From NCBI GenBank assembly GCA_947243855.1, contig CAMXIK010000024.1:1-52686 (forward strand): a DNA stretch of 52,686 nucleotides, in the 5' to 3' direction. The notes under the pieces were generated by a model. It was not told the DNA's origin. It ran no database searches and saw nothing but the letters and a program-made list of their open reading frames with translations. The DNA comes from an uncultured Lachnospiraceae bacterium (GTDB lineage Bacteria > Bacillota > Clostridia > Lachnospirales > Lachnospiraceae). A program made the position numbers and the translations under genes. This document shows, piece by piece, positions 8,002-17,266 of this stretch (positions are counted from its first letter, which is position 1; every line of letters starts with the position of its first letter).

Positions 8002-8886
8002 ATGGATATTAACTTTGAGTATTATAAGATCTTTTATTTTGTGGCAAAATATGGGAATATTACGAAAGCGGCTGCGGCGCTTGGCAGCAATCAGCCCAAT
8101 GTGACGCGGATTATGAAGCTTTTGGAATCCCAGCTAAACTGCAAGCTGTTTATCCGCGGGGCAAGAGGCGTCAGCCTGACGGAGGAGGGAGAACGGCTTT
8201 ATGCGCATGTGGCAATCGCTTACAGAAACATACTGGATGCCCAAGAGGAAATCTGTGGAAAAGATGCGCTGCATGGCGGCACCATCGAGATCGGCGCGAC
8301 TGAGACGGCGCTTCATCTTTTTTTGTTACAGGTACTGCATGGGTTTAAAAAGGAATATCCCTCGATCAGAATTAAGATCCATAATCGAAACACGCTTGAT
8401 ACCATTCGTCATTTGATGAGTGGGGAACTGGATTTTGCGGTGGTTACTTCGCCCTTTGAAGTGCCTAAAACGGTGTCCTGCTTAAAGGTGTTAGACTATG
8501 AAGAGATTCTGGTGGGCGGGACAGCCTATCAACAGCTTTGCAAAAAGCCCATGGAATTGAGCGGACTCAAAGAGTATCCTTTGGTTGGGCTTGGCAGGGA
8601 GACGGTAACTTACGAGTTATATAAAAATTTTTTTGTGGGGCATAAAGTAGACATGGAGCTGGACATCGAAGTGGCCACTTCCGATCTGATGCTGCCCCTT
8701 TTGGAAAATAATTTCGGACTTGGATTTATGCCAAGGCAGATGGCGGAGCCGCTGATTCAGGAAGGTAAGCTGGTACAGATACCGCTAAACGCTGTGCCGC
8801 CCAAAAGGTCTATTCAGGTAATTGCGGACAGGGGACGGGGAAAGAGCCTTGCCACGGGGATTTTTTATAAGTATCTGGAAGCATGA
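8002..8886 (+). CDS. LysR-family transcriptional regulator
   Basis: A 294-residue protein of normal LysR length. Residues 1-60 are the winged helix-turn-helix (YFVAKYGNITKAAAALGSNQPNVT), and the rest is the two-lobed effector-binding domain (IEIGATETALHLFLL, LDFAVVTSPFE, GLGFMPRQMA). It is divergent from the MATE exporter, the usual arrangement for a LysR protein controlling its neighbour. The effector is unknown. The start codon ATG 8002 has only a weak purine-rich site (AAAAGGATAT). The stop is shortly before the TetR promoter at 8888. Confidence 0.88.
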   Translation: MDINFEYYKIFYFVAKYGNITKAAAALGSNQPNVTRIMKLLESQLNCKLFIRGARGVSLTEEGERLYAHVAIAYRNILDAQEEICGKDALHGGTIEIGATETALHLFLLQVLHGFKKEYPSIRIKIHNRNTLDTIRHLMSGELDFAVVTSPFEVPKTVSCLKVLDYEEILVGGTAYQQLCKKPMELSGLKEYPLVGLGRETVTYELYKNFFVGHKVDMELDIEVATSDLMLPLLENNFGLGFMPRQMAEPLIQEGKLVQIPLNAVPPKRSIQVIADRGRGKSLATGIFYKYLEA

Positions 8887-8887
8887 G

Positions 8888-8937
8888 TTGACAGCTCTTT
8901 TTTCGTATGCTATGATTAAACCGACAGACGGTCGGTT
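8888..8937 (+). promoter_or_regulatory. TetR gene promoter with palindromic operator
   Basis: TTGACA (8888-8893) and TATGAT (8911-8916) are 17 bases apart. Directly downstream, at 8919-8937, lies a perfect palindrome with arms AACCGAC and GTCGGTT around five bases, covering the expected transcription start. The core GACAGACGGTC recurs in front of the CPBP gene. This is a textbook arrangement for autorepression. Confidence 0.75.
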
Positions 8938-8995
8938 AAGCGGTGACATTATCATTTCAGGAAAAATGCGGAATCTGTCTGGAGAAGGAAGAAAA

Positions 8996-9619
8996 ATGCG
9001 GATTGTAAAGGAAGCGGAAGAGCGGAAAAATGAAATACTGGACGCAGCCGAGCGGTTGTTTGGCGCAAAGGGCTATGACGGCACCAGCACCGGCGATATT
9101 CTGGACGTGGTAGGGATTGCCAGAGGGACGCTTTATTATCATTTTAAGTCCAAAGAAGAGATACTGGACGCTATGATCGACCGCATGATGGGGCAAATGA
9201 CAGCGCAGGCGAAAGCGCTGGCCATGCAGACGGAGATTCCAATTTTACAGCGTTTCACCATGGTGATAACAGCGTTGAACATAGAGGGCGATCTGGGGGC
9301 GGAGATTATGGAACAGATCCATAAGCCCCAAAACGCGCTGATGCACCGAAAAATACAGGAAAGGCTGCTTTCGGATGTCACGCCCGTCATTGCCGGACTG
9401 ATTGAAGAAGGGATCAGACTGGGTATCTGCCAGACCGATTATCCAACGGAGACGGCGGAAATGACATTGCTGTATGCGAATACGGTTTTTGACGATCTTG
9501 CAAAATACAGCGGGGAGGAGAGACGGAAAAAGATTGCGGCGTTTATCTACAATTTAGAACGGCTTTTACAGATGGAGCAGGGGAGTATGCTGGAGGTTGT
9601 GCTGCCGTTGTTTCAATAG
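8996..9619 (+). CDS. TetR/AcrR-family transcriptional regulator
   Basis: A protein of 207 residues starting at ATG 8996, which has GGAGAAGGA at 8981-8989. The frame stays open further upstream, but that stretch overlaps the promoter and operator and is not coding. Residues about 8-55 are the TetR helix-turn-helix (EILDAAERLFGAKGYDGTSTGDIL, GIARGTLYYHFKSKEEIL). The helical C-terminal half is the ligand-binding and dimerisation domain. It probably represses itself and the CPBP protease gene downstream, because both promoters carry the same GACAGACGGTC core. The inducer cannot be read from the sequence. Confidence 0.88.
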   Translation: MRIVKEAEERKNEILDAAERLFGAKGYDGTSTGDILDVVGIARGTLYYHFKSKEEILDAMIDRMMGQMTAQAKALAMQTEIPILQRFTMVITALNIEGDLGAEIMEQIHKPQNALMHRKIQERLLSDVTPVIAGLIEEGIRLGICQTDYPTETAEMTLLYANTVFDDLAKYSGEERRKKIAAFIYNLERLLQMEQGSMLEVVLPLFQ

Positions 9620-9632
9620 TTTTTTTTATTCT

Positions 9633-9661
9633 TTTACCGACTGACAGACGGTCAATACAAT
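9633..9661 (+). promoter_or_regulatory. CPBP gene promoter with TetR operator in the spacer
   Basis: TTTACC (9633-9638) and TACAAT (9656-9661) are 17 bases apart. The spacer contains TGACAGACGGTCA (9642-9654), which shares the 11-base core of the operator at 8923-8933. Binding there would block RNA polymerase. Confidence 0.65.
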
Positions 9662-9692
9662 ATGATTCCATTTATGAGGGAGGAAAACATTC

Positions 9693-10469
9693 ATGAAAAC
9701 CAATTATTTAAAGAAGTACATTATTAGTTCCTATATCTTAGTATGGTCGCTTATTATTTTTGTGGCCGGCCCGGCAAGTTTGATTTTTCATGCGCCGCCG
9801 GTGCCCATGTGGATCATCCGCAATCTGATTTCGTGGTCGCCTACCTATCTGCTTTTGATCGGCTGGAAATATTTTCGGCCGGACGAAACGCGGACGGTTT
9901 TTGTGAAACGGTGCTTTTCGGGAAAAGTGAAGCTGCTTCCATTGTTTGGGTCTTTTGCCCTTACTTGCGGCATCAGTGTTTTTACGCTGTTTGTATATTC
10001 CCTGATGACGGGCAGACCGATGCTGTCGTATATCAATATAGGAACAACGGCATTGCCGCTTAGTCTGTTTCTTTCGTTTACTTCCGGACCTACTGGCGAA
10101 GAATTGGGATGGCGTGGTTTTATGCGGGAAGAGTTTCACAAGAGATACGGTTTCCTGAAATCCTCCGTCTGTCAGGGACTTGTGTGGTGCTTCTGGCATA
10201 CTCTGCTGTGGGCGGTGGATTCGGATTTTACCGATTGGCGGGCCGTGCCCTATATTATTTCCAACATTGTCGTTATTACCTGTATGACTGTTTTGATGAA
10301 TCTCTTTCTGGAACGGCAGAACAATCTGATTTATTCGGTATTGCTGCATTTTGGATTTAATGTCATCTATGTGTTTTTAGAGGCGGATATTGGTTTCTTC
10401 GTGATTTTGACGGTGTTGTATCCATTGATTACGGCGTTTGCTGTGTGGTGGCGGAATAAGAAGAATTGA
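9693..10469 (+). CDS. CPBP-family intramembrane metalloprotease
   Basis: A 258-residue membrane protein with about seven hydrophobic segments. It carries the family motifs in order: GEELGWRGF (Glu136, Glu137, Arg141), WCFWHTLLW (His169) and a later HFGFN. These residues form the zinc or water-activating site of CAAX-type/Rce1-like glutamic proteases embedded in the membrane. Bacterial members act in bacteriocin self-immunity, peptide maturation or stress. There is no bacteriocin peptide gene beside it. Its promoter carries the TetR-type operator, so it is probably induced by the ligand of the adjacent TetR protein. The ATG has GGGAGG at 9678-9683. Confidence 0.85.
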   Translation: MKTNYLKKYIISSYILVWSLIIFVAGPASLIFHAPPVPMWIIRNLISWSPTYLLLIGWKYFRPDETRTVFVKRCFSGKVKLLPLFGSFALTCGISVFTLFVYSLMTGRPMLSYINIGTTALPLSLFLSFTSGPTGEELGWRGFMREEFHKRYGFLKSSVCQGLVWCFWHTLLWAVDSDFTDWRAVPYIISNIVVITCMTVLMNLFLERQNNLIYSVLLHFGFNVIYVFLEADIGFFVILTVLYPLITAFAVWWRNKKN

Positions 10470-10493
10470 CAAAAAGATAGCGCAATTTATAAT
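10466..10493 (+). promoter_or_regulatory. Promoter of the flavodoxin-like gene pair
   Basis: TTGACA (10466-10471) and TATAAT (10488-10493) are 16 bases apart. The -35 box overlaps the stop codon of the CPBP gene, so the flavodoxin-like pair has its own promoter. Confidence 0.6.
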
Positions 10494-10543
10494 AGAATCA
10501 TTGTTATATAACGAGAATTGTGAGGGCAGGAGAGGAACATAAA

Positions 10544-11056
10544 ATGGTTTTGCTGATTGATACGACAAAAATGCACATCGGAAAGCAGATTGCGGAGGAA
10601 TATCTTCAAAACGGCGGGAATCCGGATAACTTTGAGCTGATAGATACCATGGGGATGCACATTTCCCACTGTGTCGGCTGTAATTACTGCTGGCTGAAAA
10701 CGCCGGGAGTATGCGCGATCAAAGATGATTATGAGCCGGTTTTAAAAAAGATGAGCTGTGCCGATCAGGTCTGGCTGATTTCGGATACGCACTTTGGCTT
10801 TGTCTCCTATCAGACCAAAAATATTGTGGACAGGGTGATGCCTCTTGTCACCATGTATTTGAAAATCAAGGATGGTCAGATGCGGCATGTGATGCGCTAT
10901 GATCATCAGCCGGATATTGGGATTATCTATACCGGAGCAGGAGATCAGGCTTATCTGGAACGATGGTGTAAGCGGACGGCGCTTAATTTCGGGAGCCGTT
11001 CTCTGGGTGTTTTTGAGGCGGAGCATAGGAAGGAGGCGGTTTCATGCATGTTGTAA
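10544..11056 (+). CDS. Flavodoxin-fold oxidoreductase with cysteine-rich motif
   Basis: About 170 residues. The sequence has a CVGCNYCWLKTPGVC cysteine cluster, then DQVWLISDTHFGFVSYQTKNIVDR, the signature of NADPH-dependent FMN reductase-like iron-sulfur flavoproteins. In that family the CxxCxxC...C motif can hold a 4Fe-4S cluster. The usual N-terminal phosphate loop (GSPR) is missing here and begins the next protein instead, so the two may act together. ATG 10544 has GGAG upstream; a GTG at 10520 is less likely. It overlaps the next gene by 13 bases, indicating co-translation. Confidence 0.7.
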   Translation: MVLLIDTTKMHIGKQIAEEYLQNGGNPDNFELIDTMGMHISHCVGCNYCWLKTPGVCAIKDDYEPVLKKMSCADQVWLISDTHFGFVSYQTKNIVDRVMPLVTMYLKIKDGQMRHVMRYDHQPDIGIIYTGAGDQAYLERWCKRTALNFGSRSLGVFEAEHRKEAVSCML

Positions 11057-11697
11057 TCATCAATGGAAGTCCGCGGGTGCAAAAATACAGCAATACGGAG
11101 AAAATCATTGCCTCCTTTACAAAAGGACTGGTAGAAAAAGGAGCTACTTTTGAAAGCTATGCGGTTTCCGACCGTCAATCATGGGAAAGGATTCGTGAAG
11201 CTTACAGTAAGAACGAGGAGATTCTGATTGCGCTTCCATTATATGTGGAATGCGTGCCCGGACTTTTGTTGGAATTTCTGGAAACCCTGCCGAAAAAGGA
11301 TGAACGTACGAGGCTTTCCTTCCTTTTACAGAGTGGTTTCGCGGAAGGATGTCAGCTTCGGTGCGGCGAGGAATTTTTGGAAAAGCTTCCGAATTATCTG
11401 GGTGTCCGCTATGGCGGCTGTCTGGTCAAAGGTGATAATTTCGGAATACGGGTTTTGGAGGAAGAGAAACAAGAGCAGGCCACAAAACCGTATCAGGCGA
11501 TGGGTGAACTGTTTGCGGAGGGAGACGGGTTCTTCCGCGAGGAAGCAAAAAAATTTACCGGCCCGGAGTATTTTTCGCTGCCGATGAGTTTGCTGATGCA
11601 GGTTGTTTTTAAAACCTTTGGAAAAAAGATTTTTCAAAAAGTGGCGGCATCGTGGGGGTGTCATACGCCGCTTGATGAAAAGGTCTGGGAAATATGA
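11044..11697 (+). CDS. NAD(P)H-dependent flavodoxin-like oxidoreductase
   Basis: A 217-residue protein beginning MHVVIINGSPR, a typical FMN phosphate-binding loop, followed by IALPLYVECVPGLL for the flavin isoalloxazine site. It probably reduces quinones, nitro compounds or other electron acceptors in the cytoplasm with NAD(P)H. The gene overlaps the preceding cysteine-rich partner by 13 bases and has AGGAGG at 11030-11035. The C-terminal half (YFSLPMSLLMQVVFKTFGKKIFQ) is helical and unusual for a minimal flavodoxin. The natural substrate is unknown. Confidence 0.75.
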   Translation: MHVVIINGSPRVQKYSNTEKIIASFTKGLVEKGATFESYAVSDRQSWERIREAYSKNEEILIALPLYVECVPGLLLEFLETLPKKDERTRLSFLLQSGFAEGCQLRCGEEFLEKLPNYLGVRYGGCLVKGDNFGIRVLEEEKQEQATKPYQAMGELFAEGDGFFREEAKKFTGPEYFSLPMSLLMQVVFKTFGKKIFQKVAASWGCHTPLDEKVWEI

Positions 11698-11720
11698 GAG
11701 AAAGGAACGGCGGATAGACA

Positions 11721-13019
11721 ATGGCAGCAACGTTACTGGAAATATTGGAAACGGCGACAATCACAGTCAGCGGTTTCCTGATTAAGAAATATGTGTTTTT
11801 AGAGCCGGATATGGAGACGGAGAAACAGCGGGGTTTTTATCTGCTCAGCTTTTTCGTGATCGGCATAGCCTTTTTGATTTTCGGGAAAGACGCCGCAAAT
11901 ATGGCGGCGCTTCTGATGATCGGGCTCAACATCTGCCTTGGCAGGAAAAAACACAGACTGCAAGGGCTGATTTCCATGATTCCCTTTCCGGGCATTATAA
12001 ACGGACTTCTGGTTCCAGTCCTGCTTGTGCCGCCGTATTTGTTAGCGCTGCCTGCGCAGGAAACGCAGATCTATCAGTTTATGCTTTACGGGGGATTGGC
12101 TGTACTGCTTATTCTATTTTATTGGAAGGGAAAAAGCTGGCGTGGCTGGTTTCAGGAAAATATGCAGAATCGAAGTCTGCGAAAATCGGAGAGATATCTG
12201 CTGTGGGTGATCGGGATTTTGATGCTGCTTTTTGCCAACCATACGACCATGCAGATCATGGTGGACAGCGGGAATGTACGGGCGGCGGATCGTATATATG
12301 GGCGTGGATTAGCCCCTTTTATCGGAATCACCAGTGCGTCCGCCTTTGTGATGACGATTACAATTATCGTGTTGATTGTGCAGGGCAATAAGCGCTCCTT
12401 TTATCATGAGAAGATTTCTCATATGCAGTCCGGCATGGTGACATTTTTGGCGGAGGTTGTGGAGAACCGGGACGACAATACGGGAGGGCATATCAGGCGT
12501 ACCGCAAAATATGTAGAGATGATTGCAAAGGAGTTAAAAGAGCGAGGGGCGTATCCGGATATTCTGACAGAGGATTATGTGAGGGATATGGTGATTGCTG
12601 CGCCTTTGCATGACATTGGAAAAATACATATTCCGGACAGTATTTTGAATAAACCCGGCAGACTCACCGAAGAGGAGTTTGCGATCATGAAAACCCATGC
12701 TGCGGCGGGGCGGGATCTGTTACTTCAGGCAAGGGCTGAGCTTGGAGAGTTTTCTTATTTACATATGGCGATAGAAATGGCGGAAGGGCATCATGAATGG
12801 TGGAACGGCAAGGGATATCCAAACGGCAGTCAGGGCGAGGAGATACCGTTGTGCGCAAGGATTATGGCTGTGGCGGATGTGTTTGACGCGCTGACATCCA
12901 AACGGTGTTATAAAGAGGCAATGCCGCTGGAAAAAGCATACGCGATTATTAGAGAAGAATCCGGCGTCCACTTTGACCCGGTGGTGGCGGAGGCTTTTTT
13001 GGACAAATTGGCGGGTTAA
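11721..13019 (+). CDS. Membrane HD-GYP domain cyclic-di-GMP phosphodiesterase
   Basis: A 432-residue protein. Residues 1-235 contain about seven membrane segments with no known sensor motif. Residues 240-432 are an HD-GYP domain: ENRDDNTGGHIRRTA, then LHDIGKIHIPD (His297, Asp298), EGHHEWWNGKGYPNG, and VADVFDALTSKRCYK. Such domains hydrolyse cyclic di-GMP to linear pGpG or GMP. All signature residues are present, so activity is likely. It is followed by a chemoreceptor gene and lies in the same block as a GGDEF protein, which suggests local tuning of c-di-GMP by membrane signals. Confidence 0.88.
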   Translation: MAATLLEILETATITVSGFLIKKYVFLEPDMETEKQRGFYLLSFFVIGIAFLIFGKDAANMAALLMIGLNICLGRKKHRLQGLISMIPFPGIINGLLVPVLLVPPYLLALPAQETQIYQFMLYGGLAVLLILFYWKGKSWRGWFQENMQNRSLRKSERYLLWVIGILMLLFANHTTMQIMVDSGNVRAADRIYGRGLAPFIGITSASAFVMTITIIVLIVQGNKRSFYHEKISHMQSGMVTFLAEVVENRDDNTGGHIRRTAKYVEMIAKELKERGAYPDILTEDYVRDMVIAAPLHDIGKIHIPDSILNKPGRLTEEEFAIMKTHAAAGRDLLLQARAELGEFSYLHMAIEMAEGHHEWWNGKGYPNGSQGEEIPLCARIMAVADVFDALTSKRCYKEAMPLEKAYAIIREESGVHFDPVVAEAFLDKLAG

Positions 13020-13030
13020 GCGTGTGATGG

Positions 13031-13060
13031 TTGACAAGAGAGATTTGAAAATTTTATAAT
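13031..13060 (+). promoter_or_regulatory. Promoter of first chemoreceptor gene
   Basis: TTGACA (13031-13036) and TATAAT (13055-13060) are separated by 18 bases, just after the HD-GYP stop codon. It looks like a housekeeping promoter rather than a flagellar sigma-D one. Confidence 0.65.
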
Positions 13061-13093
13061 GGAACTAACATATTTATGCAGGGGGTTAGTAAC

Positions 13094-15067
13094 ATGAAAA
13101 GTATTCGGACCAAAATCACTGTTTGTCTCATTTTAACTGTCTTGGTTAGTTTGGTTGCATCCGGTTCTTTCGCCATTATCCTGAACTATAACAGCACCAT
13201 GTCCACAGTGGAGCAGATGATGACAGAGACGGCTATACTGGCGGCAGGCCGCTCACAGCAGGAATTGACAGCTTACAAGAACGCGGTCATGGAGATTGGC
13301 TGTATTCCGGAGCTGGCTGATGCGGATGTGCCGGTAGAAGAAAAGCGTGCTATCATAGATGACCGCGTTGCCATGCACGGGTTCCAGAGGGGAAACATCA
13401 TCGGCATGAACGGCATCAGTATTTTTGATGGCAAGGACTATTCGGATCGGGAGTATGTGCAGCAGGCCATGCAGGGCAATGTCTATGTATCGGAGCCCCT
13501 GATTAGTAAGATCACAGGGGAATTGTCCATCATGGTGGCGGCGCCCCTCTATGCGGAGGAGGATTACGGGAAATCCATTGTCGGCGTGGTGTATTTTGTC
13601 CCCAATGAAACTTTTTTGAATGATATTGTATCGGCGATTCAGATTGGCGAAAACAGCAGGGCTTACATGATTAATAAATCCGGCGATACGATTGCCGATG
13701 TTACGCTTGAGACGATCACAGTTCAGAATATAGAGACAGAGGCGCAGAGCGATTCTACGCTGGCGGAACTGGCGGCGATCCACGCAGAAATGCGGCAGGG
13801 GAAAACAGGATTTGGAAGTTACACAAGCGGGGAGCACCCGATGTTTGCCGCCTATGCGCCTGTGGAGGATACGGACGGATGGAGCATTGCGGTGACTGCG
13901 CCGCAGTTGAATTATCTGGCTTCTACACGGGATGCGATGGTTGTCAATATCGCGGTCATTGTGATCGCTATGCTGGCATCCATGGTTGTGGCTTTGGTAT
14001 TGGCCACAAGAATCAGCAAGCCGATGAGGGCCTGCGCGAATCGTATGAAATTGTTGGTGGAGGGCGATTTGGAAACGCCGGTGCCCAAAATCACCAGCAG
14101 GGATGAAACCGGTATGCTTGCCGGCTCCACAGCATCTTTGGTGGAGGGGCTGCGCACTGTGATCAATGATATCGGATATTTGCTGAACGAGATGGCAAAT
14201 CAGAATCTGGACGTCCGCACCAGCCATGAGGACGTCTATGTTGGCAGTTTCCGGAGTATTTTACTTTCCATGCGCAATATGAAGGAAGCGTTAAGCAACG
14301 CCATGAGGCAGGTCAATCACTCGGCGGGAGAGGTGTCAGACGCCAGCAGCCAGTTGTCCGCCAGCGCGCAGATGCTTGGGCAGGGCACCACAGAGCAGGC
14401 CAGCTCGGTGGAGGAACTTGCTTCCCGGATCAGCGTGATTTCCGAGCAAGTGAAAAATACGGCAAAGGGTGCATTGGACGTTCGCGGCCAGACCCGTCAA
14501 ACCGGGCAGGAAGTGCTTCTTTGCAATCAAAAGATGCAGAATCTGGTGGACGCTATGGACCGGATTCGGGAAAGCTCCGATGAGATCGAGAAGATTTTAA
14601 AGACGATAGACGATATTGCTTTCCAGACAAATATTCTCGCCTTGAACGCGGCTGTAGAAGCGGCGAGAGCGGGCACTGCTGGTAAGGGGTTTGCCGTGGT
14701 TGCGGAGGAGGTCCGCAATCTGGCGGGTAAATCGGCGGCGGCGGCCAAAACGACTTCGGAACTGATTGAAAACTCTACGGAAGCGGTACATATCGGTACT
14801 GGAATTGCAAAGAATACGGCAGAAATTTTGCTTGAGGTGGTAAACAGCATTCAGACGGTGGTGGAGGCGATAGATGAGATCGCTGCGGTATCCAGCGAGC
14901 AGTCGGAGGCGGTGGAGCAGATCGCCGAGGGAATCAACCAGATATCGATTGTAGTGCAGAACAACAGCGCTACGGCGGAAGAAAGCGCAGCCGCAAGCGA
15001 GGAGCTTTCAGCAGAAGCGACGTGTCTGAAAGAACTGGTTGATCAGTTTACGCTTTCCCAATCGTAA
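13094..15067 (+). CDS. Methyl-accepting chemotaxis protein
   Basis: A protein of 657 residues from ATG 13094, with a GGGGG site 9 bases before it. An N-terminal membrane helix ([23 protein letters not shown]) is followed by an extracellular double-Cache-like domain, a second helix near residues 277-300, a HAMP segment ([25 protein letters not shown]) and a long coiled-coil signalling domain. The hairpin tip is [37 protein letters not shown]. It senses small molecules outside the cell and controls CheA. There is no C-terminal CheR-tether pentapeptide. No flagellar or che genes are in the window. A second receptor of similar design is at 20947. Confidence 0.92.
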   Translation: MKSIRTKITVCLILTVLVSLVASGSFAIILNYNSTMSTVEQMMTETAILAAGRSQQELTAYKNAVMEIGCIPELADADVPVEEKRAIIDDRVAMHGFQRGNIIGMNGISIFDGKDYSDREYVQQAMQGNVYVSEPLISKITGELSIMVAAPLYAEEDYGKSIVGVVYFVPNETFLNDIVSAIQIGENSRAYMINKSGDTIADVTLETITVQNIETEAQSDSTLAELAAIHAEMRQGKTGFGSYTSGEHPMFAAYAPVEDTDGWSIAVTAPQLNYLASTRDAMVVNIAVIVIAMLASMVVALVLATRISKPMRACANRMKLLVEGDLETPVPKITSRDETGMLAGSTASLVEGLRTVINDIGYLLNEMANQNLDVRTSHEDVYVGSFRSILLSMRNMKEALSNAMRQVNHSAGEVSDASSQLSASAQMLGQGTTEQASSVEELASRISVISEQVKNTAKGALDVRGQTRQTGQEVLLCNQKMQNLVDAMDRIRESSDEIEKILKTIDDIAFQTNILALNAAVEAARAGTAGKGFAVVAEEVRNLAGKSAAAAKTTSELIENSTEAVHIGTGIAKNTAEILLEVVNSIQTVVEAIDEIAAVSSEQSEAVEQIAEGINQISIVVQNNSATAEESAAASEELSAEATCLKELVDQFTLSQS

Positions 15068-15104
15068 GACGGAAGGTAGAATAAACAGAAAATACTTGGG
15101 AAGA

Positions 15105-15131
15105 CAGCGGGGATCGCCCCGCTGTTTTTTT
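15105..15131 (+). terminator. Rho-independent terminator after first chemoreceptor gene
   Basis: CAGCGGGG (15105-15112), loop ATCG, CCCCGCTG (15117-15124), then seven T. A strong, canonical hairpin. Confidence 0.9.
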
Positions 15132-15157
15132 GTGCGAAAAAAATTTGAAAAAAGGCC

Positions 15158-15188
15158 TTGACCGTACAGTTACTGAACGGTTTATGAT
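15158..15188 (+). promoter_or_regulatory. MerR-type promoter of the serine hydrolase gene
   Basis: TTGACC (15158-15163) and TATGAT (15183-15188) are 19 bases apart, the long spacing typical of MerR-activated promoters. The spacer region 15161-15181 is a near-perfect dyad with arms ACCGTACAGT and ACTGAACGGT around one central T. An almost identical element precedes the MATE gene at 17340. Confidence 0.78.
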
Positions 15189-15219
15189 TGAAAGCAGAAA
15201 ACAAAAAGGAGGAAACGAC

Positions 15220-16395
15220 ATGAAAAAAACAAGTATGATACTAGCCGGTACGGCAGCCGCAGTCGGGATTGTGGGATTTTCTTTTAGGAAAAAGGTAAAG
15301 ATGCTGTATACGTCCCTGAACAGTTTTAAGGATAAAAATCTTGTTCATACCTTCCAGCATACCCCGGAAATACAGCCTACGAAAAAAATAAGCAGGGGAA
15401 ACGACACTTTTCAGTTTCTGCGGGAAAGCAATGTTGCATTGACGGAGGGATTTACTTTTGAGGGACGATTTTATCCTACCGAAAGCTTTATCGACGATAC
15501 GGAGACCACGGCCATGATCGTTTTGAAAGACGATGTGATAAAGTATGAAAAATACTTTTGCGGAGGTAATGGGAACACCCTGTTTTCCTCAAATTCCATG
15601 GGCAAATCTTTTGTATCCGCTTTGTTTGGAATCGCTGTTTCGGAAGGGTATATTGGCAGTGTGGAAGATCCCATCGGAAACTATATTCCAGAGTTTGCGG
15701 GGAAGGAAATAGGATCGATACCGATCCGCGCATGTTTACAAATGGCGTCTGGAATTGATTTTGACGAAGAGAAGGATATGAGCCGGTTTTCCATGCGCAC
15801 CCTGTTAGGGATTCCAGCTATGAAGATCATAGCGGGATATGGCGTAAAAGAGCCTCTTTATTCCTACCGCAGATACCAGAGCATCAATACGGAAATTTTG
15901 GGACAGATTATCGTCAATGCTACCGGATACAGTCTTGCGGAATATATGGAAAAAACCCTGTGGAAACGGATTGGCACAGAACAAGATGCTTATTGGACAC
16001 TGAGTAACGGCAGGGAGTTGGCGATGGGAGGATTAAGCGTATCGCTTCGGGATTACGCGCGTTTTGCCAGACTGTATTTGAAAGAGGGAATTTACAACGG
16101 AGAACAGATTCTGCCCAAGGAATGGATCAGGGACAGTCTGGACATGAGCGCGGCATATTCCAAACCGGGGTCAAATTATGACGCCTACAATGCAATCGGG
16201 TACGGCTATCAATGGTGGATGCCGGAAGGGGAGAAAGGCGAGTTTATGGCGATTGGCGTCTACGGACAGTGGATCTATGTCAATCCAGCCAAACAGGTCA
16301 TTATCGTAAAGACAGGGGCGGACCCGAACTTTATGGAAAAGGGATACGAGCTTAAGCACGTGGCGTTTTTCCGGGCGGTCGCGGACAATATCTGA
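15220..16395 (+). CDS. Beta-lactamase-related serine hydrolase
   Basis: A protein of 391 residues starting at ATG 15220, with AAAGGAGG before it. The start gives a short hydrophobic N-terminal segment (SMILAGTAAAVGIVGF), so it is probably membrane-anchored. The serine nucleophile motif is SMGK (Ser126-Lys129), and a YQSIN tyrosine motif lies later. The pattern SMGKSFVSALFGIAV resembles the 6-aminohexanoate-dimer hydrolase/esterase group of the beta-lactamase fold. It may hydrolyse an ester, amide or peptide substrate at the cell surface. Its MerR-type promoter links it with the adjacent MerR regulator and MATE exporter. Confidence 0.82.
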   Translation: MKKTSMILAGTAAAVGIVGFSFRKKVKMLYTSLNSFKDKNLVHTFQHTPEIQPTKKISRGNDTFQFLRESNVALTEGFTFEGRFYPTESFIDDTETTAMIVLKDDVIKYEKYFCGGNGNTLFSSNSMGKSFVSALFGIAVSEGYIGSVEDPIGNYIPEFAGKEIGSIPIRACLQMASGIDFDEEKDMSRFSMRTLLGIPAMKIIAGYGVKEPLYSYRRYQSINTEILGQIIVNATGYSLAEYMEKTLWKRIGTEQDAYWTLSNGRELAMGGLSVSLRDYARFARLYLKEGIYNGEQILPKEWIRDSLDMSAAYSKPGSNYDAYNAIGYGYQWWMPEGEKGEFMAIGVYGQWIYVNPAKQVIIVKTGADPNFMEKGYELKHVAFFRAVADNI

Positions 16396-16398
16396 GGA

Positions 16399-16421
16399 AA
16401 CGGTTTCTAGGGGAAACCGTT
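16399..16421. terminator. Bidirectional hairpin between convergent genes
   Basis: AACGGTTTC (16399-16407) pairs with GAAACCGTT (16413-16421) around a five-base loop, directly between the serine hydrolase and MerR stops. T-runs are weak on both sides, so termination efficiency is uncertain. Confidence 0.5.
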
Positions 16422-17239
16422 CAGGATTTTATGGGAATCTCGATTTGTACAATGTAATCCTCAATGCGGTCAATCACATTTTCGTTGATGCCCCTTTCAT
16501 AGGAAAAACCATGGAGTGTCAGATCATGGGAAACAGCGTAGTCGAAGAGTTCTTGATATCGTTTGGGAATGCCGTCCCAGCTTCCCTTGTGGAAGGCACG
16601 CAGATATTTTCCGCCGGGCATGGTGTGCAAACCGTCGCAGTAGGGAAGAAAAGGGATTTCAATAAACAGTTTGGAATAGTCGTCAAAACGGCCGGCAAGC
16701 AGGCTGTCCACGGAGATCATGGAACCGTAGGAAGCGTCATGCAGACGCCCAAGCTGGTATTTGGAGGTTTGGGCTGTGATCAGTTCCACTTCTTTTTCAA
16801 AAGTGACATCCCGATTGATATCCACCGTGACCAGACAACGTTTTTCTTTTTCGATGATGCTGATCTTGGATAAATCCATGGTCAAAAGGGTGTCCATATT
16901 CTGCCGGTGGTTAAAGAGGGTTTTTCGGACTGCCTGCAGATGCATGAGCTGTAGGTCTAGTTGGGCAATTTTCTCATCCAGAAGGCATTTCAGGTTTTCG
17001 GCGGAACGGTTTTTCATGAAATCCTGAATTTCGCTTATGGACACATCCAATTCCCGCAGCAGAAGGATGGTTTCCAGAATAGGACTTTGGTGGTAATTAT
17101 AGCAGCGGTATCCGTTTTCAGGATTGATGGCCGCCGGTTTGAAAAGGCCGATTTCATCGTACCACATTAACGTTTTTTTATTGATGCCGTGCATGGCCGC
17201 AAACTGGCCGATTGTGAGAAGTTTGTCTGTTTTATTCAT
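16421..17239 (-). CDS. MerR-family regulator with GyrI-like effector domain
   Basis: A 272-residue BmrR-type protein. Residues 8-75 are the MerR winged helix (LLTIGQFAAMHGINKKTLMWYDEIGLFKPA, GYRCYNYHQ), followed by a dimerisation coiled coil (about 80-125) and a C-terminal GyrI-like pocket (about 130-272) that would bind bulky or cationic drugs. It is encoded between two genes whose promoters carry matching 19-base-spacer dyads, a serine hydrolase and a MATE exporter. It probably twists both promoters into an active form when a toxic compound binds. The ATG on the minus strand is 101 bases from the start of the MATE gene. Confidence 0.9.
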   Translation of the reverse strand: MNKTDKLLTIGQFAAMHGINKKTLMWYDEIGLFKPAAINPENGYRCYNYHQSPILETILLLRELDVSISEIQDFMKNRSAENLKCLLDEKIAQLDLQLMHLQAVRKTLFNHRQNMDTLLTMDLSKISIIEKEKRCLVTVDINRDVTFEKEVELITAQTSKYQLGRLHDASYGSMISVDSLLAGRFDDYSKLFIEIPFLPYCDGLHTMPGGKYLRAFHKGSWDGIPKRYQELFDYAVSHDLTLHGFSYERGINENVIDRIEDYIVQIEIPIKS

Positions 17240-17266
17240 GGCTGCCTCTTACGAAATAAGTTGTCG

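Noticed and set aside
9738..10349. Minus-strand open frame (203 codons) under the CPBP gene
   Set aside because: Antisense shadow; the plus strand carries the complete CPBP motifs.
13253..14227. Long minus-strand open frame (324 codons) inside the chemoreceptor gene
   Set aside because: It is a shadow of the strong plus-strand coding sequence; its residue content is dominated by H, R and S and it shows no domain.
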